Part shown: one piece after another, positions 25,090 through 33,311 of the stretch
Position numbering within the stretch: position 1 is the first letter of the stretch
Layout: every line of letters begins with the position of its first letter
Assembly: GCF_033343995.1 (NCBI RefSeq)
Contig: NZ_CP137573.1
Location: 4,063,001 to 4,127,000 of the forward strand
Direction of reading: 5' to 3'
DNA length: 64,000 nucleotides
DNA from: Streptomyces sp. HUAS YS2
Lineage (GTDB): Bacteria; Actinomycetota; Actinomycetes; Streptomycetales; Streptomycetaceae
Notes under the pieces: model-generated
Seen by the model: only the letters and a program-made list of their open reading frames with translations
The model's database searches: none
Told to the model about the DNA's origin: nothing
Made by a program: the position numbers and the translations under genes

Positions 25090-25647
25090 TCAGCCCGGGA
25101 AGCGGAGGAACTCCGGAGGCACGGCGTCGGTCAGCCAGACGCCATTGGCACTGATGTGGAAGACGTGACCGGCGCGGTGCATCGCCCCGGCGTCCACGCT
25201 GAGGATCACCGGGCGGCCGCGGCGCGCGCCGACCCGGGTCGCGGTCTCCCGGTCCGCCGAGAGGTGGACGTGGTGGCGGGCCATCGGGCGCAGCCCCTCG
25301 GCGCGGATCGCGTCCAGGAATCGGGCGACCGTGCCGTGGTAGAGGTACGCGGGCGGTTCGACGGCAGGCAGGTCGAGGTCCACCTCCACGGTGTGGCCCT
25401 GGCTCGCGCGGATGCGGGTCCCCTCCACCGCGAAGCGCTTCTTGTCGTTGGAAGCGACGACGTGGTCCAGCTCGGCGCGGGTGATCGGGAAGCCGTGCGC
25501 GGCGGTCGCGCGCAGCAGCGTGTCGATCTCTGTCCAGCCCTGCGCGTCGAGGACCAGACCGATCCGCTCCGGCTGATGGCGCAGATGCTTCGAGAGGTAC
25601 TTCGACACCCTCACGGTGCGTCGCTCGTCCATGGATTGTTCGTTCAT
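25090..25647 (-). CDS. kptA: RNA 2'-phosphotransferase
   Basis: 185 residues with the KptA/Tpt1 motifs: VSKYLSKHLRHQPE at the N-terminus, the YLYHGT strand, LRPMARHHVHLS and RGRPVILSVDAG. The enzyme uses NAD to remove an RNA 2'-phosphate. In bacteria without tRNA splicing the natural substrate is unclear. ATG 25647 is preferred; 25632 is possible. Its upstream region (25704-25757) holds three DnaA boxes. Confidence 0.9.
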   Translation of the reverse strand: MNEQSMDERRTVRVSKYLSKHLRHQPERIGLVLDAQGWTEIDTLLRATAAHGFPITRAELDHVVASNDKKRFAVEGTRIRASQGHTVEVDLDLPAVEPPAYLYHGTVARFLDAIRAEGLRPMARHHVHLSADRETATRVGARRGRPVILSVDAGAMHRAGHVFHISANGVWLTDAVPPEFLRFPG

Positions 25648-25703
25648 CGGCTCAGGATGCCCGAGCTTCGCGAGGCCGACCATTCAATTGAGGCGAGGAG
25701 GTT

Positions 25704-25757
25704 TGATCCACAGCGAACTGGAGTTATCCACAGGGGAATTGGCGATTCTGTGGACAA
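25704..25757. promoter_or_regulatory. three DnaA boxes upstream of kptA
   Basis: TGATCCACA (25704-25712), TTATCCACA (25724-25732) and, reversed, TGTGGACAA (25749-25757). The last is a perfect match to the Streptomyces box TTGTCCACA. Three boxes in 54 bp outside oriC may titrate DnaA or make the kptA promoter respond to it. Confidence 0.7.
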
Positions 25758-25788
25758 CTGCACAGCAAGATAAGCTGATTTGTGCAAC

Positions 25789-26760
25789 TCAAGTCTGATT
25801 GGCGCGACTTGTGGCAAGCGCGTCCAATGTTCGTGCCTGTACCTCACGTTCGGCGGCTGCGGCGAAGAACGCGGCGACGTTCTCCTGCCCAACGAGCTTC
25901 TCCACGGCCCGGATCGTCTCCGGCGGAAGGTTCACCCGAGGCGGCTCCTCCTCGCGCAGCGGAAGGGTGTCCGCGGTCAGGTGGTGCTGGAGGTGCCGGT
26001 TCGCGAACAGCCGCATGGCGCGCGCCAGTTCCGCGTCGACCGTCTGCTGTGCGAGCGGTCGCAGCCGGCGCACCATCGTCGCCGCGGCAGCCGCGTCCGC
26101 GTCGGTCGGCGGCCGGTGCTCCAGGTAGCGCGCGAAGACGTGCTCGGTCGTGAACTCCAGGAAACGGGACGCTATGTGCTCGACCTGGCCGCGAAGTTCT
26201 CGCAGATGACCGGTGATTGCCGACAGCGGAACGCCCGCCGCGTACAACTCGGCCGCCACCGACAGCTCTTGCGGACTGGGGACGAGGAACTCCTCCGCCC
26301 GGTCCGGGATCGGCACCAGGACGCCCAGTTCCATCGCGTCCTGGATCGCGTCCTCGTCCGGCTCGCCGCCGAACCGCGCGTCCAGCTCCGCGCGGGAGAT
26401 CCGGTCCGCCTCCTCGTCGGTCCACGGTCCGTCGACCTCGGCCACCAGCCCGAGGACCCCGCCCAGGCCGCGCCCGGTGTCCCAGGCCTCCAGGAGCTCC
26501 TTGATCGAGGCCAGCGTGTAGCCGCGGTCCAGCAGGTCCGCGATCTGCCGCAGCCGGGCCAGGTGCGCGTCCCCGTACACGTTGGACCGGCCCCGGCGCT
26601 CCGGCCGCGGCAGCAGGCCGCGGTCCTGGTAGGCACGGATCGTCCGGACCGTGGCACCGCTGTGGTGCGCCAGGTCCTCGATCCGGTACTCGGGCGCCCG
26701 GTACCCGGCCGGCCGGTACTCCGCCGCCGGCGACTGCGTCGACACTGACTGCTCAGACAA
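25789..26760 (-). CDS. MerR-family transcriptional regulator
   Basis: 323 residues. The N-terminal MerR HTH (about 28-95) reads YRIEDLAHHSGATVRTIRAYQDRGLLPRPERRGRSNVYGDAHLARLRQI. A long alpha-helical C-terminal part follows, without metal-binding Cys, so a metal sensor is unlikely. A TTG start at 26760 is chosen because GGAGGAG precedes it by 5 bp; an in-frame GTG lies six codons later. A terminator hairpin between it and the upstream SDR gene suggests a separate transcript. The target is unknown, but the adjacent hydrolase-SDR and peptidase genes are candidates. Confidence 0.85.
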   Translation of the reverse strand: MSEQSVSTQSPAAEYRPAGYRAPEYRIEDLAHHSGATVRTIRAYQDRGLLPRPERRGRSNVYGDAHLARLRQIADLLDRGYTLASIKELLEAWDTGRGLGGVLGLVAEVDGPWTDEEADRISRAELDARFGGEPDEDAIQDAMELGVLVPIPDRAEEFLVPSPQELSVAAELYAAGVPLSAITGHLRELRGQVEHIASRFLEFTTEHVFARYLEHRPPTDADAAAAATMVRRLRPLAQQTVDAELARAMRLFANRHLQHHLTADTLPLREEEPPRVNLPPETIRAVEKLVGQENVAAFFAAAAEREVQARTLDALATSRANQT

Positions 26761-26790
26761 GACCGCTCCTCCGCACTTTCTGCGAGGGAT

Positions 26791-26827
26791 GGTACGGCCG
26801 CCGCCGGAAGACCGGCACGGCCGTACC
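26791..26827 (-). terminator. hairpin between the SDR fusion and MerR genes
   Basis: Perfect 10-bp stem GGTACGGCCG (26791-26800) with CGGCCGTACC (26818-26827), 17-nt loop, 17 bp after the SDR stop in the leftward direction. Confidence 0.6.
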
Positions 26828-26843
26828 GTCTCCTGCGCTCCGG

Positions 26844-28622
26844 CTACGCCGGCGGCTCCCACCGGGCCAGCGCGCGCAGCGTACGCGGCGTGAAGCGGGA
26901 CATGAAGCGCACGCCGTGCGCCTCCGGCGTGACCGGGACGACCGCCTGGTTGCGCAGCACCGCGCGCAGGATCGCGTCCGCGACCTTCTCCGGTGGGTAG
27001 TTGCGCAGCCCGTACATCCGCGAGGCCTTCTTCTGCCGGCGGGTCTGCTCCTCGTCGCCCGCCCCGGCGAACCTCGCGGTCGCGGTGATGTTGGTGTTGA
27101 CGATGCCCGGGCATATCGCCGTGACGCCGATGCCCTGCCCGGCCAGTTCCGCGCGCAGGCACTCGCTCAGCATCAGCACCGCCGCCTTCGACGTGCTGTA
27201 CGCGGGCAGCGCCCGGGACGGCTGGAACGCGGCGGCCGACGCGGTGTTGACGATGTGGCCGCCCTGCCCGCGCTCGGCCATCTGCGCACCGAAGACCCGG
27301 CAGCCGTGGATGACGCCCCACAGATTGACGTCGAGGACCTTCTTCCACTCCTCGGTGGTGGTGTCGAAGAACGAGCCGCTCAGCCCGATCCCTGCGTTGT
27401 TGACCAGGACGTCCACCACGCCGTACTCGTCGGCGACCTTGGCGGCCAGCTTCTCCATCGCCTGCTCGTCGGAGACGTCGGCCACCTCGCCCCAGGCCTC
27501 CGGGGCGCCGATCAGCCGCGCCATCTCCGCCGTACGGGCCGCGCCCTCCGCGTCCCGGTCCACGGCCACCAGCCGCGCGCCGGCCTCCGCGAACGCGAAC
27601 GCGGTCGCCCGGCCGATGCCGCTGGCCGCGCCGGTCACCAGGACCAGCTGCCCGCCGAACCGCTCCGCGTAGGCCGGGTTCATGTCGCTCTTCGGGGCCT
27701 GCTTCGGGGCCTTGGTCTCCGGGCTCTCGTGGGTGGTGACGAACTCGGAGATCCAGGCGGCCAGTTGGTCGGGGCGGGTGCGCGGCACCCAGTGCTTGGC
27801 GGGCAGGGTGCGCCGGGTGAGGTCGGGCACCCAGCTCGCCAGGTCGTCGTACAGCCGCTCCGACAGGAAGGCGTCGCCGGTCGGCGTGATCAGCTGCACC
27901 GGCGTGTGCGCGTACGCGTCGGGGCGCGGCCGGCGCAGCCGCGAACGGACGTTGTCCCGGTAGAGCCAGGCGCCGTGCGCCGCGTCCGAGGGCAGTGAGG
28001 GCGTCGGGTAGTCGCCGGCCGGGACCTTCTCCAGCCGCTCCAGGAGCTTCGGCCACTGTTTGCCGAGCGGGCCGCGCCAGGCCAGTTCCGGCAGCACCGG
28101 GGTGTGCAGCATGTACACGTACCAGGACTTGGCGCCCTGGCCGAGCAGCTGGCCGACCCGGCGCGGGGTCGGCCGGGTCATCCGCTGCTTGATCCAGTGC
28201 CCGAAGTGGTCCAGGGACGGCCCCGACATGGACGTGAAGGACGCGATGCGGCCCTCCGTGCGGCTGACCGTCGCGAACTCCCAGGACTGCACCGAGCCCC
28301 AGTCGTGCCCGACCAGGTGGACCGGCCGGTCCGGGCTGACCTCGTCGGCGACAGCCAGGAAGTCGTCCGTCAGCTTCTCCAGCGTGAACCCGCCGCGCAG
28401 CGGTGTCGGCGCCGTCGACCGGCCGTGACCGCGCACGTCGTACAGCACCACGTGGAACCGGTCGGCGAGCCGCGTCGCGACCTCCGTCCAGACCTCCTTG
28501 GAGTCCGGGTAACCGTGCACCAGGAGAACCGTCGGCCGGCTCTCGTCGCCGAGTTCGGCGACGCACAGTTCGATCCCGCCCGTGCGGACCCAGCGCTCGC
28601 GCGCCCCCTTCAGCCCCGCCAT
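26844..28622 (-). CDS. alpha/beta hydrolase - short-chain dehydrogenase fusion
   Basis: 592 residues. The N-terminal alpha/beta hydrolase (about 10-300) has VHGYPDSKEVW and the nucleophile region HLVGHDWGS, where the nucleophile is Asp, as in epoxide hydrolases and dehalogenases, not Ser. The C-terminal SDR domain (about 325-575) has the NAD(P) motif TGAASGIGRA, NNAG, and the catalytic Ser/Tyr/Lys in NTASAAAF...YSTSKAA. The order hydrolase-SDR is a known fusion that may process an epoxide or ester and then oxidise the product. Its ATG overlaps the stop of the M24 peptidase gene by one base, so they are coupled. Confidence 0.88.
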   Translation of the reverse strand: MAGLKGARERWVRTGGIELCVAELGDESRPTVLLVHGYPDSKEVWTEVATRLADRFHVVLYDVRGHGRSTAPTPLRGGFTLEKLTDDFLAVADEVSPDRPVHLVGHDWGSVQSWEFATVSRTEGRIASFTSMSGPSLDHFGHWIKQRMTRPTPRRVGQLLGQGAKSWYVYMLHTPVLPELAWRGPLGKQWPKLLERLEKVPAGDYPTPSLPSDAAHGAWLYRDNVRSRLRRPRPDAYAHTPVQLITPTGDAFLSERLYDDLASWVPDLTRRTLPAKHWVPRTRPDQLAAWISEFVTTHESPETKAPKQAPKSDMNPAYAERFGGQLVLVTGAASGIGRATAFAFAEAGARLVAVDRDAEGAARTAEMARLIGAPEAWGEVADVSDEQAMEKLAAKVADEYGVVDVLVNNAGIGLSGSFFDTTTEEWKKVLDVNLWGVIHGCRVFGAQMAERGQGGHIVNTASAAAFQPSRALPAYSTSKAAVLMLSECLRAELAGQGIGVTAICPGIVNTNITATARFAGAGDEEQTRRQKKASRMYGLRNYPPEKVADAILRAVLRNQAVVPVTPEAHGVRFMSRFTPRTLRALARWEPPA

Positions 28623-29482
28623 CACGCCGCCTTTCCTTCCGCTTCGGTCTCGGCCCAGCGCCGCACGTGCGGCAGGTCGTCGTCAAGCCAGAACGCGCTC
28701 TGTTCGGGGTCCTTGGAGTCGGTGACGACCAGGATCTCCTCGAACTTCGCGCCCGTACCCCGGAAGCCGAGGTGCGGCTCGACCGCCCACAGCCCCGGCC
28801 GGGGCGGGTGGTCGGAGAACTTGTAGGGGGACCAGAGCGGAGACCAGCCGTCCCGGTGGCCGTGGATCGCGTCGCTCGCCAGCCCCTTCAGGGACTGTGT
28901 GCCGAACCCGAACAGGGTCGGCGACCAGCGGCGCTCCTTCACCCGGTCGATCTTGTGGGCGATGACGCCGAACGGATACGCGCGGTGCCGGTTGGCGTAG
29001 CCCTGGCGGACCATGAGCCGGTCCACGTCCTCGTAGATCTCCCGGAGGGAGCGGCGTTCGCGCACCTCGCGCAGGATCAGCTCGCGGTGGTCCTCGAGGT
29101 CCGCGAGGAGTTTGTCGTGCACGGGGTTGAGACCGAGGCAGCCGGAGTAGCCGATGTCCGCCGTGTGGCCCTTGTAGACCGGGGCCATGTCGAGGATGAA
29201 CGGCATCCCCGCCTCGAGGCGCCGGTTCGTCGGGAAGAACTGCAGCGGGATCTTGAAGTCGACGAAGGCGGTGCGGTCCCCGAACCAGGCGAAGGGCCGG
29301 TGGAACCAGTCCCGCACGCCGCGCTCGTGCAGCCAGTCGCGCTGCATCTTCGCCGCCTCGCGCTCGGTCACGCCCGGCTTGAGCTGGGCCGCGACGGCTT
29401 CCGCGCACGCGTAGGAGAGGCGCTGCACCTCCCTGAACCCGCGCAGGTCCGCGGCCAGTTCGCCCGTCGTCGCTGTAGTCAT
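28622..29482 (-). CDS. M24-family metallopeptidase (Xaa-Pro type)
   Basis: 286 residues with the pita-bread fold pattern. Metal ligands are visible as D in ILDMAPVYKGHTADIGYSG (two Asp), His in the IHGHRDG region, and Glu in AVEPHLGF and AKFEEILVV. It cleaves N-terminal residues or a related amide bond. Being cotranscribed with the hydrolase-SDR fusion suggests a small-molecule role, since some M24 proteins act on creatine-like amides. ATG 29482 follows a GGCGGGTGG ribosome site. Confidence 0.82.
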   Translation of the reverse strand: MTTATTGELAADLRGFREVQRLSYACAEAVAAQLKPGVTEREAAKMQRDWLHERGVRDWFHRPFAWFGDRTAFVDFKIPLQFFPTNRRLEAGMPFILDMAPVYKGHTADIGYSGCLGLNPVHDKLLADLEDHRELILREVRERRSLREIYEDVDRLMVRQGYANRHRAYPFGVIAHKIDRVKERRWSPTLFGFGTQSLKGLASDAIHGHRDGWSPLWSPYKFSDHPPRPGLWAVEPHLGFRGTGAKFEEILVVTDSKDPEQSAFWLDDDLPHVRRWAETEAEGKAA

Positions 29483-29749
29483 GCCACCCGCCGTCCCGTC
29501 CGTCCCGCCGATTGCGCTACGTGCGCGTAACTTGACACCGATGAATGTGACAATGCCTGGCGTCTGCGTCAAGGGGTGTGCGCAAGCCTGTGGAAAGAGG
29601 AGTGGGAGCGGACGAGCCGGCGGGCGGGGTGGCGTGCCGGGACGACGACTTTCGTCGTCGCTCCCCTACGGGCTTGTACTCCTGGAGTCGGACACGGATC
29701 GAGCCGTTGGGCTGACGACTGCTGTGGCGCGCGCCACTACCGTCGAAGC

Positions 29750-30721
29750 GTGACTGTGATCGCCACCGAAAGCCTCAGCAAGCGGTTCCCCCGGGTGACC
29801 GCTCTCGACCGGCTCTCCCTGGACATCGGGCCCGGTGTGACCGGACTGGTGGGTGCCAACGGAGCCGGCAAGTCCACGATGATCAAGATCCTGCTGGGTC
29901 TGTCCCCCGCCACGGAGGGCCGCGCCGAAGTCCTCGGACTCGACGTCGCCACCTCCGGCGCCGCCATCCGCGAGCGGGTCGGGTACATGCCCGAGCACGA
30001 CTGCCTGCCGCCGGACGTCTCGGCGACGGAGTTCGTGGTCCACATGGCCCGGATGTCCGGCCTGCCCGCCGCCGCGGCGCGCGAGCGGACCGCCGACACG
30101 CTGCGCCACGTCGGCCTGTACGAGGAGCGCTACCGGCCCATCGGCGGCTACTCGACCGGCATGAAGCAGCGGGTCAAGCTGGCCCAGGCCCTCGTCCACG
30201 ACCCCAAGCTGGTCCTCCTCGACGAGCCGACGAACGGCCTCGACCCGGTCGGCCGGGACGAGATGCTCGGCCTGATCCGCCGGATCTGGACCGACTTCGG
30301 CATCTCGGTGCTCGTCACCTCGCACCTCCTCGGCGAGCTGGAGCGGACCTGCGACCACGTCGTCGTCATCGACGGCGGCCGGCTGCTGCGCTCCAGCTCC
30401 ACCAGCGACTTCACCCGCACCACGACCACCCTCGCGGTCGAGGTCACCGACTCCGACGCGTGCCCGGACGGCACCGCGGCGCTGCGCAAGGCGCTCGCCG
30501 CCGCGGGCGTCACCCTCCACGAGGGCATGGAGGAGGGCCTGCCCGGCGCCGGCCACATCCTCCTCCTGGAGGCCACCGGCGACGAGACGTACGACCTGAT
30601 CAGGGACACTGTCGCCGGTCTCGGCCTCGGCCTGGTGCGGATGGAGCAGCGCCGCCACCACATCGCCGAGGTGTTCCGCCCCCAGGGTTCCCCGCAGCAG
30701 GAGGAGGTGCCGGCGCGATGA
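29750..30721 (+). CDS. ABC transporter ATP-binding protein (first pair)
   Basis: 323 residues: Walker A GANGAGKST (about 40), signature YSTGMKQRVKLAQAL, Walker B LVLLDEPTNGLD, H-loop TSHLLGELE, and a C-terminal regulatory extension of about 100 residues. First gene of a four-gene operon encoding two ABC-2-type exporter pairs. Start GTG 29750 or 29756; there is no strong ribosome site. The start of the next gene overlaps its stop (ATGA). Confidence 0.88.
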   Translation: MTVIATESLSKRFPRVTALDRLSLDIGPGVTGLVGANGAGKSTMIKILLGLSPATEGRAEVLGLDVATSGAAIRERVGYMPEHDCLPPDVSATEFVVHMARMSGLPAAAARERTADTLRHVGLYEERYRPIGGYSTGMKQRVKLAQALVHDPKLVLLDEPTNGLDPVGRDEMLGLIRRIWTDFGISVLVTSHLLGELERTCDHVVVIDGGRLLRSSSTSDFTRTTTTLAVEVTDSDACPDGTAALRKALAAAGVTLHEGMEEGLPGAGHILLLEATGDETYDLIRDTVAGLGLGLVRMEQRRHHIAEVFRPQGSPQQEEVPAR

Positions 30722-31608
30722 GCTCCCAGGCCCCCGAGACCACACAGATCCACAACATCGGCTACCGCAGCTACGACGGGCCGCGGCTCGGCCGCGGATA
30801 CGCCCGCCGGGCGCTGTTCTCGCAGTCGCTGCGCGGCGCGTACGGACTGGGCCGCAGCGCCAAGTCCAAGGTGCTGCCGATGCTCCTGTTCGGCGTCATG
30901 TGCGTGCCGGCACTGATCATCGTCGCGGTAGCGGTCGTCACCAAGGCGCCGAAGCTGGCGATCGAGTACACGCAGTACGCGCTGTACCTCCAGGTCGTGA
31001 TCGGCATCTACGTGGCCTCCCAGGCCCCGCAGTCCGTCTCCCGCGACCTGAGATTCCGTACGGTTCCGCTGTACTTCTCGCGGCCGATCGACCGGGCGGA
31101 CTACGTGCTGGCCAAGTACGGAGCGATGGCGTCGGCCCTGTTCATCCTCACCGCCGTGCCGCTGGTGATCCTCTACATCGGCTCGCTCCTCGCGAAGCTG
31201 GACTTCGGCGACCAGACCGCGCTGTTCGGCCAGGGGTTGGTCTCCGTGGCGCTGCTCTCGCTGCTCTTCGGCGGCATCGGCCTGGTCATGGCGGCGCTCA
31301 CCCCGCGCCGCGGGTTCGGCGTCGCCGCGGTGATCGCGGTGCTGACGATCTCGTACGGCGCGGTCACCACGCTCCAGGGCATCGCCTACGCCACCGACAA
31401 CCTCGACCCCATCGCCTGGATGGGCCTGTTCTCGCCCCTCACCCTCATCAGCGGCGTCCAGACCGCGTTCCTCGGTGCTCCGCCCGCCTTCCCGGGCGAG
31501 GTGTCCGTCGGCGCCGGAGCCGGAGCGGTCTACGTGGTCGCCGTCCTCGCGCTGATCGTCGGCTCGTACGCCGTGCTGATGCGCCGCTACCGAAAGGTCG
31601 GGCTGTGA
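30718..31608 (+). CDS. ABC transporter permease (first pair)
   Basis: 296 residues, about six membrane segments, with an N-terminal cytoplasmic part (IHNIGYRSYDGPRLGRGYARRALF). It belongs to the ABC-2 exporter type that works with the ATPase before it. The substrate is unknown; membrane-peptide or antibiotic export and self-protection are common for such pairs. It overlaps both neighbours by 4 bp. Confidence 0.85.
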   Translation: MSSQAPETTQIHNIGYRSYDGPRLGRGYARRALFSQSLRGAYGLGRSAKSKVLPMLLFGVMCVPALIIVAVAVVTKAPKLAIEYTQYALYLQVVIGIYVASQAPQSVSRDLRFRTVPLYFSRPIDRADYVLAKYGAMASALFILTAVPLVILYIGSLLAKLDFGDQTALFGQGLVSVALLSLLFGGIGLVMAALTPRRGFGVAAVIAVLTISYGAVTTLQGIAYATDNLDPIAWMGLFSPLTLISGVQTAFLGAPPAFPGEVSVGAGAGAVYVVAVLALIVGSYAVLMRRYRKVGL

Positions 31609-32516
31609 CGACCCTCAACATCGACCACGCCTCGCGCTGGTTCGGGAACGTCGTGGCCGTCAACGACGTGACCATGACCATCGGCCCCGGCGTGACCGGA
31701 CTGCTCGGCCCGAACGGCGCCGGCAAGTCCACCCTGATCAACATGATGGGCGGGTTCCTCGACCCCTCCACCGGCAGCGTCACCCTCGACGGGAAGACGA
31801 TCTGGCGCAACGAGTCCGTCTACCGCGAGATCGGCGTCGTCCCCGAGCGGGAGGCGATGTACGACTTCCTCACCGGCCGCGAATTCGTCGTCGCCAACGC
31901 CGAGTTGCACGGTCTGGGCAAGGCGGAGGCGCAGAAGGCGCTCGCCACCGTCGAGATGGAGTACGCGCAGGACCGGAAGATCGCCACGTACAGCAAGGGC
32001 ATGAGGCAGCGCGTGAAGATGGCCTCGGCCCTCGTCCACGAACCGTCGGTGCTGCTGCTCGACGAGCCGTTCAACGGCATGGACCCGCGCCAGCGCATGC
32101 AGTTGATGGAGCTGCTGCGGCGGATGGGTGCGGAGGGCCGCACGGTCCTGTTCTCCTCCCACATCCTGGAGGAGGTCGAGCAACTGGCCTCGCACATCGA
32201 GGTGATCGTGGCCGGCCGGCACGCCGCCTCCGGCGACTTCCGTCGGATCCGCCGCCTGATGACGGACCGCCCGCACCGCTACCTCGTCCGCTCCTCCGAC
32301 GACCGTGCGCTGGCCGCCGCGCTCATCGCCGACCCGTCCACGGCGGGCATCGAGGTCGACGTCGCCGAGGGCGCGCTGCGCATCCAGGCCGTGGACTTCG
32401 GCCGGTTCACCGAGCTGCTGCCGCAGGTCGCCCGCGCCCAGGGGATCCGGCTGCTGACGGTCTCACCGTCCGACGAGTCCCTCGAATCCGTCTTCTCGTA
32501 CCTCGTCGCGGCCTGA
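31605..32516 (+). CDS. ABC transporter ATP-binding protein (second pair)
   Basis: 303 residues: Walker A GPNGAGKST, signature YSKGMRQRVKMASAL, Walker B VLLLDEPFNGMD, H-loop SSHILEEVE. A paralogue of the ATPase at 29750, with a similar C-terminal extension ending ESLESVFSYLVAA. The GTG start at 31605 overlaps the permease stop. The tandem arrangement suggests the two pairs arose by duplication and may form one heteromeric exporter. Confidence 0.87.
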   Translation: MTTLNIDHASRWFGNVVAVNDVTMTIGPGVTGLLGPNGAGKSTLINMMGGFLDPSTGSVTLDGKTIWRNESVYREIGVVPEREAMYDFLTGREFVVANAELHGLGKAEAQKALATVEMEYAQDRKIATYSKGMRQRVKMASALVHEPSVLLLDEPFNGMDPRQRMQLMELLRRMGAEGRTVLFSSHILEEVEQLASHIEVIVAGRHAASGDFRRIRRLMTDRPHRYLVRSSDDRALAAALIADPSTAGIEVDVAEGALRIQAVDFGRFTELLPQVARAQGIRLLTVSPSDESLESVFSYLVAA

Positions 32517-32534
32517 AAGGAGCGCTGAACCCGC

Positions 32535-33254
32535 ATGTACGACCCCACCGTCGCCCGGCTCACGTACCGGGCCCTGCTCGGCCGCCGACGCGCGCTCGTC
32601 CTGTTCGCGCTGCCCGCCCTGCTGATTCTGATCGCCGCCGCCGTACGGGCGTTCACCGGCGCCGACGACCAGGTCGCCGCCAACGTCCTCGGCGGTTTCG
32701 CCCTCGCCACGATGGTGCCGCTGATCGGTGTCATCGCCGGCACCGGCGCGATCGGCCCGGAGATCGACGACGGCTCGATCGTCTATCTGCTGGCCAAGCC
32801 GGTGAAGCGGCCGACGATCATCATGACCAAGCTGATCGTGGCCATCGCCGTGACCATGGCCTTCTCGGCGATCCCCACCTTCATCGCCGGAATGATCCTC
32901 AACGGCAACGGGCAGCAGGTGGCCGTCGCGTACACCGTGGCCGCGCTCGTCGCCTCGATCGCGTACAGCGCGCTGTTCCTGCTGCTCGGAACGGTCAGCC
33001 GGCACGCCGTGGTCATCGGTCTGGTCTACGCCCTGATCTGGGAGGCCCTGTTCGGCTCGCTGATCGCCGGCGCCCGGACGCTGAGCGTCCAGCAGTGGGC
33101 GCTGGCGCTGGCCGAGAAGGTCAGCGGCGAGGGCCTGATCACCTCGGACGTCGGCCTGCCGGTCGCGGCGGCCCTGCTGGCCGGCGTGACCGTCGGCGCC
33201 ACCTGGTACGCCGGGCAGAAGCTGCGCACCCTCACCCTCGCCGGCGAGGAGTAG
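32535..33254 (+). CDS. ABC transporter permease (second pair)
   Basis: 239 residues with six predicted membrane segments (first at about 23-45, RALVLFALPALLILIAAAVRAF). Partner of the second ATPase. ATG 32535 behind AAAGGAG. Last gene of the operon; a strong terminator hairpin begins 10 bp after the stop. Confidence 0.85.
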   Translation: MYDPTVARLTYRALLGRRRALVLFALPALLILIAAAVRAFTGADDQVAANVLGGFALATMVPLIGVIAGTGAIGPEIDDGSIVYLLAKPVKRPTIIMTKLIVAIAVTMAFSAIPTFIAGMILNGNGQQVAVAYTVAALVASIAYSALFLLLGTVSRHAVVIGLVYALIWEALFGSLIAGARTLSVQQWALALAEKVSGEGLITSDVGLPVAAALLAGVTVGATWYAGQKLRTLTLAGEE

Positions 33255-33263
33255 AGCCCGCGG

Positions 33264-33307
33264 GCCGCGCGGGACCGGAGGCCCGAGACCTTCCGGTCCC
33301 GCGCGGC
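33264..33307. terminator. bidirectional terminator, 16-bp perfect stem
   Basis: GCCGCGCGGGACCGGA (33264-33279) pairs perfectly with TCCGGTCCCGCGCGGC (33292-33307). The right arm is part of a 24-bp sequence repeated with one mismatch inside the 3' coding end of the MFS gene (33287-33310 and 33315-33338). Confidence 0.8.
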
Positions 33308-33311
33308 GATC

